The notes under the pieces were generated by a model. It ran no database searches and was not told the DNA's origin. It saw only the letters and a list, made by a program, of their open reading frames with translations. The position numbers and the translations under genes are program-made. From contig JAEZTC010000016.1 of assembly GCA_023421675.1 (NCBI GenBank), positions 186,001 through 250,000 of the forward strand: a DNA stretch of 64,000 nt. Reading direction: 5' to 3'. This stretch comes from Bacillota bacterium (GTDB lineage: Bacteria > Bacillota > Clostridia > Acetivibrionales > JANLFN01). Each line of letters starts with the position of its first letter. The stretch's first letter is position 1. Shown here piece by piece: positions 1 through 8,910 of the stretch.

Positions 1-1
1 T

Positions 2-355
2 ATTGAATCTACAGCACATCGTTTCAGGATGTTTAATGTCAATTCTATAAAGGAAGATGCAAAAAAGGTTGCAAGTCTTATTGTACAGTGTACAAAAGAA
101 TTAACAGGTGTCATGGAAGAAATGAAAAACATGAAAACCAGTACCGAATTGGAAAAGAAAATTATTGAAGTAAACAGGATTGAAAATGTAGGCGATGAAA
201 TATACAGAGATGCAATTGCCCAGTTATTTGTTGCAGAGAAAGATGCAATTGAAGTTGTAAAGTGGAAGGAAATTTACGAGTACCTTGAAAACACCCTGGA
301 TGCGTGCGAGGATGTTGCTAATTTGGTTGAAGGGGTTGTTATGAAACATGCTTAG
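2..355 (+). CDS. DUF47 / PhoU-like phosphate transport regulator, 3' part
   Basis: The reading frame is open to the left edge, so this is the C-terminal ~117 residues of a protein that in this family is usually about 205 residues long. It is helical and charged, matching the DUF47 (TIGR00153) PhoU-like fold that accompanies PiT phosphate permeases; an internal ATG at 29 is probably not the start. The stop overlaps the PiT gene by 8 bases, which implies translational coupling. By family knowledge it is a cytoplasmic accessory or regulator of the adjacent permease. The true start lies outside the window. Confidence 0.85.
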   Translation: MESTAHRFRMFNVNSIKEDAKKVASLIVQCTKELTGVMEEMKNMKTSTELEKKIIEVNRIENVGDEIYRDAIAQLFVAEKDAIEVVKWKEIYEYLENTLDACEDVANLVEGVVMKHA

Positions 356-1343
356 CATATCGCTTATTCTGGTAATTGTTGCTGCACTAAGCTTCGACTT
401 CATTAACGGATTTCACGATACTGCAAATTCTATAGCTACAAGCGTATCAACAAGAGTATTGACACCTAGGGTTGCAATAATCATGGCTGCAAGCTTAAAT
501 TTTCTTGGTGCTTTGACAAGCAGCAAGGTTGCTTCAACCATATCAAAAGGTTTGGTAAATGGCACACTTGAGCAGTATGTTATAATTGCAGCTTTGCTTG
601 CTGCGATTATCTGGGATTTGATTACATGGTATTTTGGGATACCCAGCAGTTCCTCACATGCATTAATTGGTGGACTGGTAGGTGCTTCAATAGTATATGC
701 ATCAAGTTTTGACAAGGTGGTTTGGACCGCAGTACTTGATAAGATAGTAATTCCTCTGTTTACATCCCCGTTAATAGGTATTTTCTTGGGCTATTTCGTG
801 ATGAAAGGTTTATATCGACTATTAAAAAATGCTACACCGGCTTTTGTTGATAAGTATTTTTCCAAATTACAAATTTTATCTGCAGCTTTCATGTCATATA
901 CACATGGAAATAATGATGCGCAGAAATCCATGGGTATAATTACTCTGGCTTTGGTAAGTGCAGGAGTTATAAACAAAGATTCAGGAGTACCTGTAGAGGT
1001 AATGCTTGCTTGTGCAGCTGCAATGGCGATTGGAACTTCAATAGGCGGTTGGAAGATAATTAAGACCATCGGTGTAAATATGATAAAACTCCAGCCCATT
1101 AACGGCTTTGCAGCCGAAACAAGTGCAGCAATCGTTATAGAAGGAATGACTCAGCTGGGAGCACCAGTAAGCACGACACATGTTATATCCTCTGCCATTA
1201 TGGGCGTAGGAGCTTCCAAAAGGGTATCAGCTGTTCGCTGGGCGCTTGCAAGAAATATTGTAGGAGCATGGTTCCTCACAATTCCGTTGTCAATGCTTTT
1301 AGGTGCACTTATTACCTTGGCATTCAAAGTGTTTGGAGCATAA
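348..1343 (+). CDS. pit: PiT-family inorganic phosphate permease
   Basis: This 331-residue, highly hydrophobic protein carries the two duplicated PiT signatures: GFHDTANSIATSVSTR near residue 22 in the first half and SYTHGNNDAQKSMG near residue 183 in the second. Many membrane helices separate them. Family members are low-affinity, cation-coupled phosphate symporters in the cytoplasmic membrane. It overlaps the upstream DUF47 gene, the usual pairing for this transporter. A GAAGGGG sequence lies 12 bases before the ATG. It complements the high-affinity Pst system encoded further right. Confidence 0.95.
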   Translation: MLSISLILVIVAALSFDFINGFHDTANSIATSVSTRVLTPRVAIIMAASLNFLGALTSSKVASTISKGLVNGTLEQYVIIAALLAAIIWDLITWYFGIPSSSSHALIGGLVGASIVYASSFDKVVWTAVLDKIVIPLFTSPLIGIFLGYFVMKGLYRLLKNATPAFVDKYFSKLQILSAAFMSYTHGNNDAQKSMGIITLALVSAGVINKDSGVPVEVMLACAAAMAIGTSIGGWKIIKTIGVNMIKLQPINGFAAETSAAIVIEGMTQLGAPVSTTHVISSAIMGVGASKRVSAVRWALARNIVGAWFLTIPLSMLLGALITLAFKVFGA

Positions 1344-1647
1344 TATATGCTAAATAATGAAAATATCATAAAATATCTGTCTTACAGTAGAGAATTATAG
1401 TAATATATACTGCGGGGCAGTTATTTTTATTTATAATAAGTTAAATCTGTTTATTTATTTAAAAAGTAGTGTTTAAGGCAAGACAAAGGTTAGACCATAC
1501 TTGATTTCTATGGTATACTTGATTTATGTATAAAACCTTGCATATTTAAGTAAACAATTGTATAAGGACTACAAGAGCTGTTTTTTTTTATATATGTGTT
1601 TTTAAAGCAGGCAATGACAACTTGTAATTAGACTGGAGTGATTTTAT
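1344..1647 (+). other. Intergenic region between pit and the ClpE-like gene
   Basis: No gene is visible. A short ACTGC-GGG-GCAGT hairpin at 1409-1421 followed by TATTTTTAT may terminate the pit transcript weakly. An 11-base direct repeat, ATACTTGATTT, occurs at 1497-1507 and 1515-1525 with an 18-base period just upstream of a TATGTATAAA stretch. It may be a regulatory element for the chaperone gene. I could not match it confidently to the CtsR or HrcA consensus. Confidence 0.5.
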
Positions 1648-3972
1648 ATGATGATGTGTTCGGTGTGTAAAGAGAACATAGCTGTTGTTTTTATAACTAA
1701 AATAGAGAATAATAAGCAGGTTCAGGAGGGACTATGTCTTGCTTGTGCACGCAAGCAGGGAATTGAGCCTATAAACCAGCTGTTGGATCAAACAGGGATA
1801 TCTGATGATGAAATAGACAATATTAACAAACAGGTAAGCGATATGTTTGAGAATATGGATTTAAACAATAATGTAGGTAATTCGCTTACCACTCAGAATA
1901 CTCCAAACCAGGAAAATCCATTCTTCAGCTTTATAAATAAGGCTTTTTCAAAAAACGAGGAACCAAAGGAATTGTCAAAGGATCAGTCTCCTGAACTGCA
2001 TGATGAAAAAGAGGGCAAGAACAATACTAAAACCAAGACACAGGACAAGAAAACCGTTAAGAAGAAAAAATATCTGGATATTTACGGTATTAACCTTACT
2101 GAGCAGGCAAAAGAAGCCAAGCTTGACAGGGTTATAGGAAGAAACAGGGAAATAGACCGTGTAGTACAGATACTTAACAGGAGAACAAAGAACAATCCTG
2201 TTCTTATTGGTGAGCCAGGAGTTGGTAAAACAGCAATAGCTGAAGGCCTTGCCGTCAGGATTGTTGAAAGACAGGTTCCTGCAAAGCTTTTTAACGCAGA
2301 AGTCTATCTGCTTGACCTTACAGGTATTGTAGCAGGTACCCAGTTCAGAGGACAATTTGAAAGCAGAATGAAGGGAATTATTGAAGAAGTAAAAATGTTA
2401 GGCAACATAATCCTTGTAATTGATGAACTTCATAATATAATGGGTGCAGGTGAAGCAGAAGGTGCAATGAACGCTGCAAATATATTGAAACCAGCACTTT
2501 CAAGAGGTGAAATACAGGTTATTGGTGCAACAACACTTAATGAATATAGAAAACACATAGAAAAGGATACAGCTCTTGAAAGACGTTTCCAGCCGGTTTT
2601 GGTTGATGAACCGTCAATTGAGGATACAATTGAGATTTTAAGAGGTATAAAGCTTTATTACGAAATCTACCATAGGGTAAAGATATCTGATGAGGTTGTA
2701 AAAGCTGCTGTTATACTATCAGAAAGATACATCAACGACAGATTCCTTCCTGACAAAGCGATTGACGTAATTGACGAGGCTGGATCAAGGGCAAACCTTA
2801 AAAATGTGGGCCTTGTAGAACTTGAAAGCTTAAAGGAAGAATTGAAAAGGGTTCAGGAAGAAAAGGAAACAGCTATTTCAGCCGATTCTATAGAGGATTA
2901 CCAGAAGGCAGCGGAGCTTAAAGTTAATGAATGCAAGCTTATACAACAAATAAAGGATATTGAAGATATTAATAAGGATGTTGAAATAACTATAGAGGAT
3001 TTGGCGTATGTAATAGAAGCATGGACCAAGATTCCAGTACAAAGGCTGACAGAAGTTGAAACAGAAAAGCTTCTTAATCTGGAAGAAAGACTTCACAAGA
3101 GGGTAATAGGACAGGATGAAGCTGTAAATAGTATATCAAAAGCAATCAGAAGAAACAGGGCAGGGTTCAGAAAGAAGAGAAGACCGGCTTCCTTCATATT
3201 TATCGGACCTACTGGAGTCGGTAAAACAGAACTTGTTAAAGCCCTTGCATGTGAACTTTTTGAGAGTGAAGAAGCCTTAATAAGACTTGATATGTCCGAA
3301 TACATGGAAAAACATACGGTATCAAAGCTTATAGGTTCACCTCCGGGTTATATAGGTTATGATGATGGAGGTCAACTTACAGAGAAGATTAGAAGAAAAC
3401 CATATTCAGTTATTCTGCTGGACGAAATTGAGAAAGCTCATCCAGATGTATTTAATATGCTTTTGCAGATACTGGAAGATGGTAGGCTGACAGACAGCCA
3501 TGGCAGGACAGTAAGTTTCGAAAATACCGTACTGGTTATGACTTCGAATGCCGGAACCAGCCTTAAGTCTAATGGAATAGGCTTCGGAAATGAAGGTTAT
3601 GGAGCATTGAGAAATAGAGTTACAGAAGTGCTGAAAGAGACCTTCAGACCGGAATTCCTAAACAGAATAGATGAAACTATAATATTCAGCGAATTAAGCA
3701 AGGAACAACTTGTTAAAATAATTGAACTTATGCTTAAGGATGTAACCTCTGAGATGGAGGAAAAGGGTATTAAGGTCAATGTTACCGACACCGCAAAGCA
3801 GTTCATTCTTGATAAGGGTTATGATAGTAAGTACGGGGCAAGACCTTTTAGAAGAACTATTCAGAAATATATTGAGGATGAGCTTGCAGAAGCCTTCTTG
3901 AAAGGAAAGTTTGCTGCAGGAAGTCAGATAACGGTTGATTACAGGGATGAAAAGATAGTTATAGATTGCTAA
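1648..3972 (+). CDS. clpE: ClpE-like AAA+ unfoldase with N-terminal zinc finger
   Basis: This 774-residue Hsp100/Clp ATPase begins with a four-cysteine zinc finger (C4, C7, C30, C33) instead of the paired Clp-N repeats of ClpC. A ~100-residue charged linker follows. Then come AAA+ module 1 (Walker A GEPGVGKTA near 188), a UVR-like coiled segment near residues 400-440, and AAA+ module 2 (Walker A GPTGVGKTE near 520) with a C-terminal D2-small domain. This order matches ClpE, which unfolds substrates for ClpP. The start is supported by GGAGTG eight bases upstream. The gene is monocistronic, with a strong terminator immediately after it. ClpC is the alternative name, but the zinc finger argues for ClpE. 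Confidence 0.88.
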   Translation: MMMCSVCKENIAVVFITKIENNKQVQEGLCLACARKQGIEPINQLLDQTGISDDEIDNINKQVSDMFENMDLNNNVGNSLTTQNTPNQENPFFSFINKAFSKNEEPKELSKDQSPELHDEKEGKNNTKTKTQDKKTVKKKKYLDIYGINLTEQAKEAKLDRVIGRNREIDRVVQILNRRTKNNPVLIGEPGVGKTAIAEGLAVRIVERQVPAKLFNAEVYLLDLTGIVAGTQFRGQFESRMKGIIEEVKMLGNIILVIDELHNIMGAGEAEGAMNAANILKPALSRGEIQVIGATTLNEYRKHIEKDTALERRFQPVLVDEPSIEDTIEILRGIKLYYEIYHRVKISDEVVKAAVILSERYINDRFLPDKAIDVIDEAGSRANLKNVGLVELESLKEELKRVQEEKETAISADSIEDYQKAAELKVNECKLIQQIKDIEDINKDVEITIEDLAYVIEAWTKIPVQRLTEVETEKLLNLEERLHKRVIGQDEAVNSISKAIRRNRAGFRKKRRPASFIFIGPTGVGKTELVKALACELFESEEALIRLDMSEYMEKHTVSKLIGSPPGYIGYDDGGQLTEKIRRKPYSVILLDEIEKAHPDVFNMLLQILEDGRLTDSHGRTVSFENTVLVMTSNAGTSLKSNGIGFGNEGYGALRNRVTEVLKETFRPEFLNRIDETIIFSELSKEQLVKIIELMLKDVTSEMEEKGIKVNVTDTAKQFILDKGYDSKYGARPFRRTIQKYIEDELAEAFLKGKFAAGSQITVDYRDEKIVIDC

Positions 3973-3983
3973 TATGCTAAGGT

Positions 3984-4015
3984 AAGGGCTGTATGTAAAC
4001 ATACAGCCCTTTTTT
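3984..4015 (+). terminator. Intrinsic terminator of the ClpE-like gene
   Basis: A perfect 12-bp stem, AAGGGCTGTATG at 3984-3995 paired with CATACAGCCCTT at 4000-4011, with a TAAA loop, runs into a T tract. Confidence 0.92.
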
Positions 4016-4050
4016 GTATATATAATTATTGTCTCGAAAATTTGTGTAAA

Positions 4051-4079
4051 TTGACATATTGATTTAACTGGTGTTTTAT
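4051..4079 (+). promoter_or_regulatory. Sigma-A-type promoter for cellobiose phosphorylase
   Basis: A consensus TTGACA at 4051-4056 is separated by 17 bases from TTTTAT at 4074-4079. The implied transcript has a leader of about 130 bases before the coding start. Confidence 0.55.
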
Positions 4080-4217
4080 TCTACAATTAAATTTGTATAA
4101 TTTTAACTTGGGGTCATGTTACCAATTAATTATTAAATCAATGTTTATTGACTAATTGTGTAAAATTCAATTTCCCCATACAACAGCAAAAAAATATTGA
4201 AATAAGGAGAATAGAAA

Positions 4218-6653
4218 ATGAAATTTGGACATTTTGATGATGGGAAAAAAGAATATGTAATAACTACTCCACAAACTCCATATCCTTGGATTAATTACCT
4301 TGGAACAGAATCATTTTTTTCACTCATTTCCAATACTGCAGGTGGATATTGCTTTTACAAGGATGCTCGTTTGAGAAGAATTACACGTTATAGATACAAT
4401 AATGTACCAGTAGATTTAGGCGGAAGATATTTTTACATTAATGATGATGGAGATTTCTGGTCACCAGGCTGGGCTCCTGTTAAAAAGGAATTGGACAAGT
4501 ATGAGTGCAGACACGGTCTTGGATATACCAAAATAACCGGTGAAAGAAACGGTATAAGCACTGAAACTCTTTTCTTTGTTCCAATGCATTTTAATGGAGA
4601 AATACATAAGGTAACTGTTAAAAACACAAGCAAGGCTGATAAGAAGGTAAAACTCTTCTCATTCATCGAATTCTGTTTATGGAATGCTTACGATGATATG
4701 ACCAACTTCCAGAGAAACTTCAATACTGGTGAAGTTGAAATTGAAGGATCCACAATTTATCATAAGACAGAGTATAAAGAAAGACGTAATCACTATGCTT
4801 TCTATACTGTGAATTCTGAGCTTTCAGGCTATGATACAGACAGAGAAAGCTTTATGGGATTATATAACGGTTTTGAGAATCCTAATGCGGTAGTACAGGG
4901 CAAATCAAACAATTCAGTTGCAATGGGTTGGTCACCAATAGCTTCACACAGCATTGATGTTGAATTAAAAGCCGGAGAAGAAAAATCTTTCGTATTCGTA
5001 CTTGGTTATGTAGAAAACGAAGAAGAAGATAAGTGGGAAGCACCTGGTAAAATCAATAAGAAAAAAGCACACGAAATGATTAATTCCTTCAATACTTCAG
5101 AGGCTGCTGACAAAGCGTTTGCAGAACTTAACAAGTACTGGGATTCACTTCTTTCAACATATAAGGTAGAAACATCTGATGATAAACTTAACCGTATGGT
5201 AAATATTTGGAACCAATATCAGTGTATGGTTACCTTTAATATGTCAAGAAGTGCATCATACTTTGAATCAGGTATTGGAAGAGGTATGGGCTTCAGAGAT
5301 TCCAATCAGGATATCCTCGGTTTTGTTCACCAGATTCCTGAAAGAGCAAGAGAAAGAATACTTGATATTGCTGCAACCCAATTTGAAGACGGTGGTGCAT
5401 ATCATCAATATCAGCCGCTTACAAAGAAAGGTAATTATGAAATCGGCGGCAACTTCAATGATGATCCGCTGTGGATGATAGCTTCAACCGCAGCTTATAT
5501 AAAGGAAACAGGAGATTTTGATATACTTAATGAAAGTGTACCTTATGACTGTAATCCAAATAACAGAGGCAGCCTGTTCGATCACCTTAAGGCATCCTTC
5601 TATCATGTAGTGAACAACCTTGGACCTCACGGATTACCGCTTATAGGAAGAGCAGACTGGAACGATTGCTTAAACCTCAACTGCTTCTCAAAGGTACCGG
5701 ATGAATCCTTCCAGTGTACTACAAGCAAGGATGGAAAAGTTGCTGAATCAGTACTTATAGCAGGAATGTTCGTTGCAATCGGAAAAGATTTTGCAAGAAT
5801 ATGTGACGAAATGGGTTACAAGGATGAAGCTGAAAAGGCAAGAAAGCATATCGATGACATGAGTGCCACAGTTATGAAACACGGATATGATGGAGAATGG
5901 TTTATCCGTGCATATGATGACTTTGGAAACAAAGTGGGAAGCAAGGAATGTGAAGAAGGTAAGATATTCATTGAAAGCCAGGGCTACTGTGTAATGGCAG
6001 GAATAGGTGTCGAAGACGGTTCTGCACTTAAGGCTCTTGATTCTGTAAAGAAGTATCTTGATACACCTTACGGAATAGTTCTTAACAATCCTGCATTTAC
6101 AAAATACTACATAGAACTTGGAGAAATTTCAACATATCCTGGTGGTTATAAGGAAAATGCAGGTATCTTCTGCCATAACAACCCGTGGATAATAGCAGGT
6201 GAAACTGTACTTGGACGCGGAGACAGAGCATTTGAATATTATTCAAAGATTGCTCCTGCTTATCTTGAAGATATAAGTGAAATCCATAGGATGGAGCCAT
6301 ATGTATACTCACAGATGATTGCAGGTAAAGATGCTGTAAGACCTGGTGAAGCAAAGAATTCATGGCTTACAGGTACTGCGGCTTGGAACTTTTTAGTAAT
6401 CAGCCAGAATATTCTTGGAATCAAACCTGAATACAACGGACTCATGATAGATCCTTGTATTCCTTCCAACATGAGGGGTTATAAGGTAACCAGAGGCTTT
6501 AGAGGAGATGTTTATAACATCGAAATCAAGAACCCTGATGGAGTTTGTAAGGGTATTAAGAGCGTTACAGTAGACGGTAAGAAGATAGAAGGAAACATAA
6601 TTACTCCATTTAAAGATGGAAAAGAGCATAATGTAGAAGTTATAATGGGATAA
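4218..6653 (+). CDS. cbp: Cellobiose phosphorylase (GH94)
   Basis: This 811-residue protein has no signal peptide and the full length of clostridial cellobiose phosphorylases. It has an N-terminal beta-sandwich, a linker helix region and an (alpha/alpha)6 barrel. The barrel carries the family motif RADWNDCLNLN, whose aspartate D483 is the expected general acid, and the phosphate/substrate segment FRDSNQDILGF. The enzyme phosphorolyses cytosolic cellobiose to glucose 1-phosphate and glucose, saving ATP in cellulose degraders. AATAAGGAG precedes the ATG. It is monocistronic, with its own promoter and terminator. A closely related GH94 specificity such as cellodextrin phosphorylase is less likely because those proteins are longer. 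Confidence 0.93.
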   Translation: MKFGHFDDGKKEYVITTPQTPYPWINYLGTESFFSLISNTAGGYCFYKDARLRRITRYRYNNVPVDLGGRYFYINDDGDFWSPGWAPVKKELDKYECRHGLGYTKITGERNGISTETLFFVPMHFNGEIHKVTVKNTSKADKKVKLFSFIEFCLWNAYDDMTNFQRNFNTGEVEIEGSTIYHKTEYKERRNHYAFYTVNSELSGYDTDRESFMGLYNGFENPNAVVQGKSNNSVAMGWSPIASHSIDVELKAGEEKSFVFVLGYVENEEEDKWEAPGKINKKKAHEMINSFNTSEAADKAFAELNKYWDSLLSTYKVETSDDKLNRMVNIWNQYQCMVTFNMSRSASYFESGIGRGMGFRDSNQDILGFVHQIPERARERILDIAATQFEDGGAYHQYQPLTKKGNYEIGGNFNDDPLWMIASTAAYIKETGDFDILNESVPYDCNPNNRGSLFDHLKASFYHVVNNLGPHGLPLIGRADWNDCLNLNCFSKVPDESFQCTTSKDGKVAESVLIAGMFVAIGKDFARICDEMGYKDEAEKARKHIDDMSATVMKHGYDGEWFIRAYDDFGNKVGSKECEEGKIFIESQGYCVMAGIGVEDGSALKALDSVKKYLDTPYGIVLNNPAFTKYYIELGEISTYPGGYKENAGIFCHNNPWIIAGETVLGRGDRAFEYYSKIAPAYLEDISEIHRMEPYVYSQMIAGKDAVRPGEAKNSWLTGTAAWNFLVISQNILGIKPEYNGLMIDPCIPSNMRGYKVTRGFRGDVYNIEIKNPDGVCKGIKSVTVDGKKIEGNIITPFKDGKEHNVEVIMG

Positions 6654-6672
6654 TTAAAAAAATAATCAACAG

Positions 6673-6707
6673 GCACTGTGGTTCAAACGAACTACAGTGC
6701 TTTTTTT
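6673..6707 (+). terminator. Intrinsic terminator of cbp
   Basis: The hairpin GCACTGTGGTTC / GAACTACAGTGC (one G-U pair) has an AAAC loop and is followed by seven Ts. Confidence 0.92.
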
Positions 6708-6832
6708 ATTCTTACCTCATATATTTGTTAAAAACATTACATGCATTTAATAATCCATAACATTCATTTAATTATTATTTAAACTTCCACTGGTAAAATC
6801 AAGACATACATTAAGGGGAGGTAATTTTAATT

Positions 6833-7753
6833 ATGAAAAAGAAATCAAATATCAAATTTATATCGGTAGTTGCAGCTTCAGTTTTCAGTATGTCAATTTT
6901 ACTTAGCGGATGTGGAAGCTCTTCAAGTGAAACTTCAAAGGACAGCAACAGTGCAGCATCTGCAGTAACTACAAAGAATACAGCAAATGTTTCGGGTTCG
7001 ATAACAAGTCTTGGTTCAACAGCTATTCAACAGTTGGTAAAAGAAGCAGCAGATAACTTCATGAGCAAGAATTCAGGCGCAAGTATCCAGGTTCAGGGAG
7101 GCGGTAGTGGAACAGGTTTGACACAGGTATCTTCAGGTGGAGCTGACATTGGAAACTCAGACATTTTTGCAGAAGAAAAGCTTCCTGCTGACAAAGCTAA
7201 GGAACTTGTTGACCACAAAGTATGTGTAGTAGGGTTTGCAACAGTAGTAAATCCAGGGGTTAAGGTTGATAATCTCACACAGAAGCAGCTTGTAGATGTA
7301 TTTACAGGTAAAATCAAGAACTGGAAAGAACTTGGCGGAGATGACCAGGAAATAGTTATAGTAAACAGACCATCAAGTTCAGGTACAAGGGCAACATTTA
7401 AGAAGTATGCACTAAACGGTGCTGATGAAGCTCAGGGTAAGTCTCTTACAGAAGATTCTTCAGGTACAGTTAAGAAGGTCGTTGGAGATACAAAAGGAGC
7501 AATTTCATACCTTGCACTTTCATACATCGACAGCACTGTGAAAGCTCTTAAGTATGAAGGTGTTGAAGCAACTCCTGAAAACATCGCAGCCGGTAAATAT
7601 CCGATTTGGTCATATGAACACATGTATACCAAAGGTGAACCTAAGGATTTGACAAAAGCCTTCCTCGATTACATCATGAGCTCTGACGTCCAGAATACAA
7701 TAGTAAAGAAACTGAAATTTGTTCCAATCAACGATATGAAAACATCGAGATAA
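6833..7753 (+). CDS. pstS: PstS phosphate-binding lipoprotein
   Basis: This 306-residue protein starts with a lipoprotein signal peptide whose lipobox LLSGC places the lipidated cysteine at residue 27. A Ser/Thr-rich linker and a periplasmic-binding fold (PBP-like) follow. Phosphate-site segments include GSTAIQ, GGGSGTG and RPSSSGTRATF. It is the extracellular receptor of the high-affinity Pst ABC transporter. Unusually, it stands alone, about 9 kb from pstC-pstA and on the opposite strand. Upstream, ATAACA/TTAATT/TTAAAC at 6757, 6768 and 6779 keep an 11-base period and may be a degenerate Pho box. GGGGAGG precedes the start. Confidence 0.94.
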   Translation: MKKKSNIKFISVVAASVFSMSILLSGCGSSSSETSKDSNSAASAVTTKNTANVSGSITSLGSTAIQQLVKEAADNFMSKNSGASIQVQGGGSGTGLTQVSSGGADIGNSDIFAEEKLPADKAKELVDHKVCVVGFATVVNPGVKVDNLTQKQLVDVFTGKIKNWKELGGDDQEIVIVNRPSSSGTRATFKKYALNGADEAQGKSLTEDSSGTVKKVVGDTKGAISYLALSYIDSTVKALKYEGVEATPENIAAGKYPIWSYEHMYTKGEPKDLTKAFLDYIMSSDVQNTIVKKLKFVPINDMKTSR

Positions 7754-7764
7754 TTAGTTTGCAA

Positions 7765-7800
7765 GGAAAGCCCTTCTCCATCAATAGAGAAGGGCTTTCC
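7765..7800 (+). terminator. Terminator hairpin after pstS
   Basis: A perfect 14-bp stem GGAAAGCCCTTCTC / GAGAAGGGCTTTCC has an 8-base loop. The following T-rich tract (ATTTGCTTTT) is only moderately strong. Confidence 0.8.
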
Positions 7801-7817
7801 ATTTGCTTTTCTATATA

Positions 7818-7862
7818 TTGACAGTAGTTAACTAAGATGATATAATAAAAACCGACGGTCGG
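7818..7862 (+). promoter_or_regulatory. Consensus promoter with TetR-type operator
   Basis: TTGACA at 7818-7823, a 17-base spacer and TATAAT at 7841-7846 form a perfect sigma-A promoter. The palindrome CCGACGGTCGG at 7852-7862 lies at the expected transcription start. The same 16 bases, TATAATAAAAACCGAC, recur before the downstream TetR gene, so this is probably the operator of that repressor. Confidence 0.8.
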
Positions 7863-7890
7863 AATAATTAATTTATGAGGTAGATATTAT

Positions 7891-8817
7891 ATGAGAATAG
7901 GTATATTTTATTTTTCAGGAACAGGAAATACAGAGATTGTTGCAAAGCTTATCGGAAATGCTTTGGAAAGAAAGCATAATTCTGTAGAATATTTTAAAAT
8001 TGAAGACATTTTAAATAATAACATTGCTATAGATATAAACAGTTATGACATGGTAGGCGTGGGACATCCGGTACTTGGTTTTGGGGCTACAGGAATAGCT
8101 GACAGATTTTCTAAATATATGCCATATGGTAATAACAAACCTGCATTTGTTTTTAAGACTGCATCATCTCACCACTATATAAATCAGGGAGCATCAAAAA
8201 CCGTTATCAGGAATATGAAGAAGAACGGTTACGATGTATTTCACAATTCAATTCTTGCAATGGCATGCAATTGGTTCTTAAAGTATGAGGACACATTTAT
8301 AAAACAATTATACGAAGCAGCGGAAGTCAAGACGCAGAGAATTGCAGAAGAAATTAACAATAAAGAAAAAAGGATACTAAAAATAAATTCCATACTAAGC
8401 GGCATATTCAGAATTGCTTATTATATGGAAGAGCATGGGGGAGCACGTTATTATGCAAAAAACATTAAAGTCTCTGACAAATGTACAAAATGTAAAAAGT
8501 GCATAAACAGCTGCCCAAACAAAAATATTTCTGAAACAGGCGAAAAAATTACTTTTGGAAAAAGTTGTGTATGGTGTATGCGCTGTGCATATATTTGCCC
8601 GGTAGATGCAATACAGCCTGGGATGATGAAAAGCTGTAAACTGCAGCCATTTAATGGTGGATATTTTATAGACAGAATTCTAAATAACAAGGAAGTTGGA
8701 AATATATTTGTAACTAAAGAAGCAAAGGGATACTACAAACACTTTATAAAATACTTGTATGGTGATGAGGAATATGTTAAAAGGCTGGAAGAGAAATCTA
8801 AAAAACCTTTAAAGTAA
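7891..8817 (+). CDS. EFR1-family flavodoxin-ferredoxin protein
   Basis: This 308-residue protein has an N-terminal flavodoxin-like domain (YFSGTGNTEIVAK near residue 7, the FMN phosphate loop). Two [4Fe-4S] ferredoxin motifs near residues 195-245 follow: CTKCKKCINSCP and CVWCMRCAYICP. Such EFR1 proteins are presumed electron carriers in anaerobes; the physiological partner is unknown. A perfect promoter with an operator-like palindrome precedes it, and a TetR regulator follows 93 bases downstream under a related operator. It is therefore likely repressed until an inducer binds TetR. A second EFR1 protein occurs at 35758-36570. Confidence 0.85.
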   Translation: MRIGIFYFSGTGNTEIVAKLIGNALERKHNSVEYFKIEDILNNNIAIDINSYDMVGVGHPVLGFGATGIADRFSKYMPYGNNKPAFVFKTASSHHYINQGASKTVIRNMKKNGYDVFHNSILAMACNWFLKYEDTFIKQLYEAAEVKTQRIAEEINNKEKRILKINSILSGIFRIAYYMEEHGGARYYAKNIKVSDKCTKCKKCINSCPNKNISETGEKITFGKSCVWCMRCAYICPVDAIQPGMMKSCKLQPFNGGYFIDRILNNKEVGNIFVTKEAKGYYKHFIKYLYGDEEYVKRLEEKSKKPLK

Positions 8818-8861
8818 ATCTTTAGGGCAATCTTAGGTTTTGTTTTAAGAGCGACTTATAG

Positions 8862-8886
8862 TATAATAAAAACCGACAGATGGTTT
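8862..8886 (+). promoter_or_regulatory. -10 box and TetR-type operator before the tetR gene
   Basis: TATAAT at 8862-8867 is followed by an imperfect palindrome AAACC-N7-GGTTT at 8870-8886. It matches the upstream operator over TATAATAAAAACCGAC. No strong -35 hexamer is visible. Autoregulation is inferred. Confidence 0.65.
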
Positions 8887-8910
8887 AAATAATTTTTCTG
8901 GAGGATAACT

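Noticed and set aside
1482..1500. Candidate CtsR operator (GACAAAGGTTAGACCA)
   Set aside because: The two half-sites depart from GGTCAAA in several positions and the spacing is wrong.
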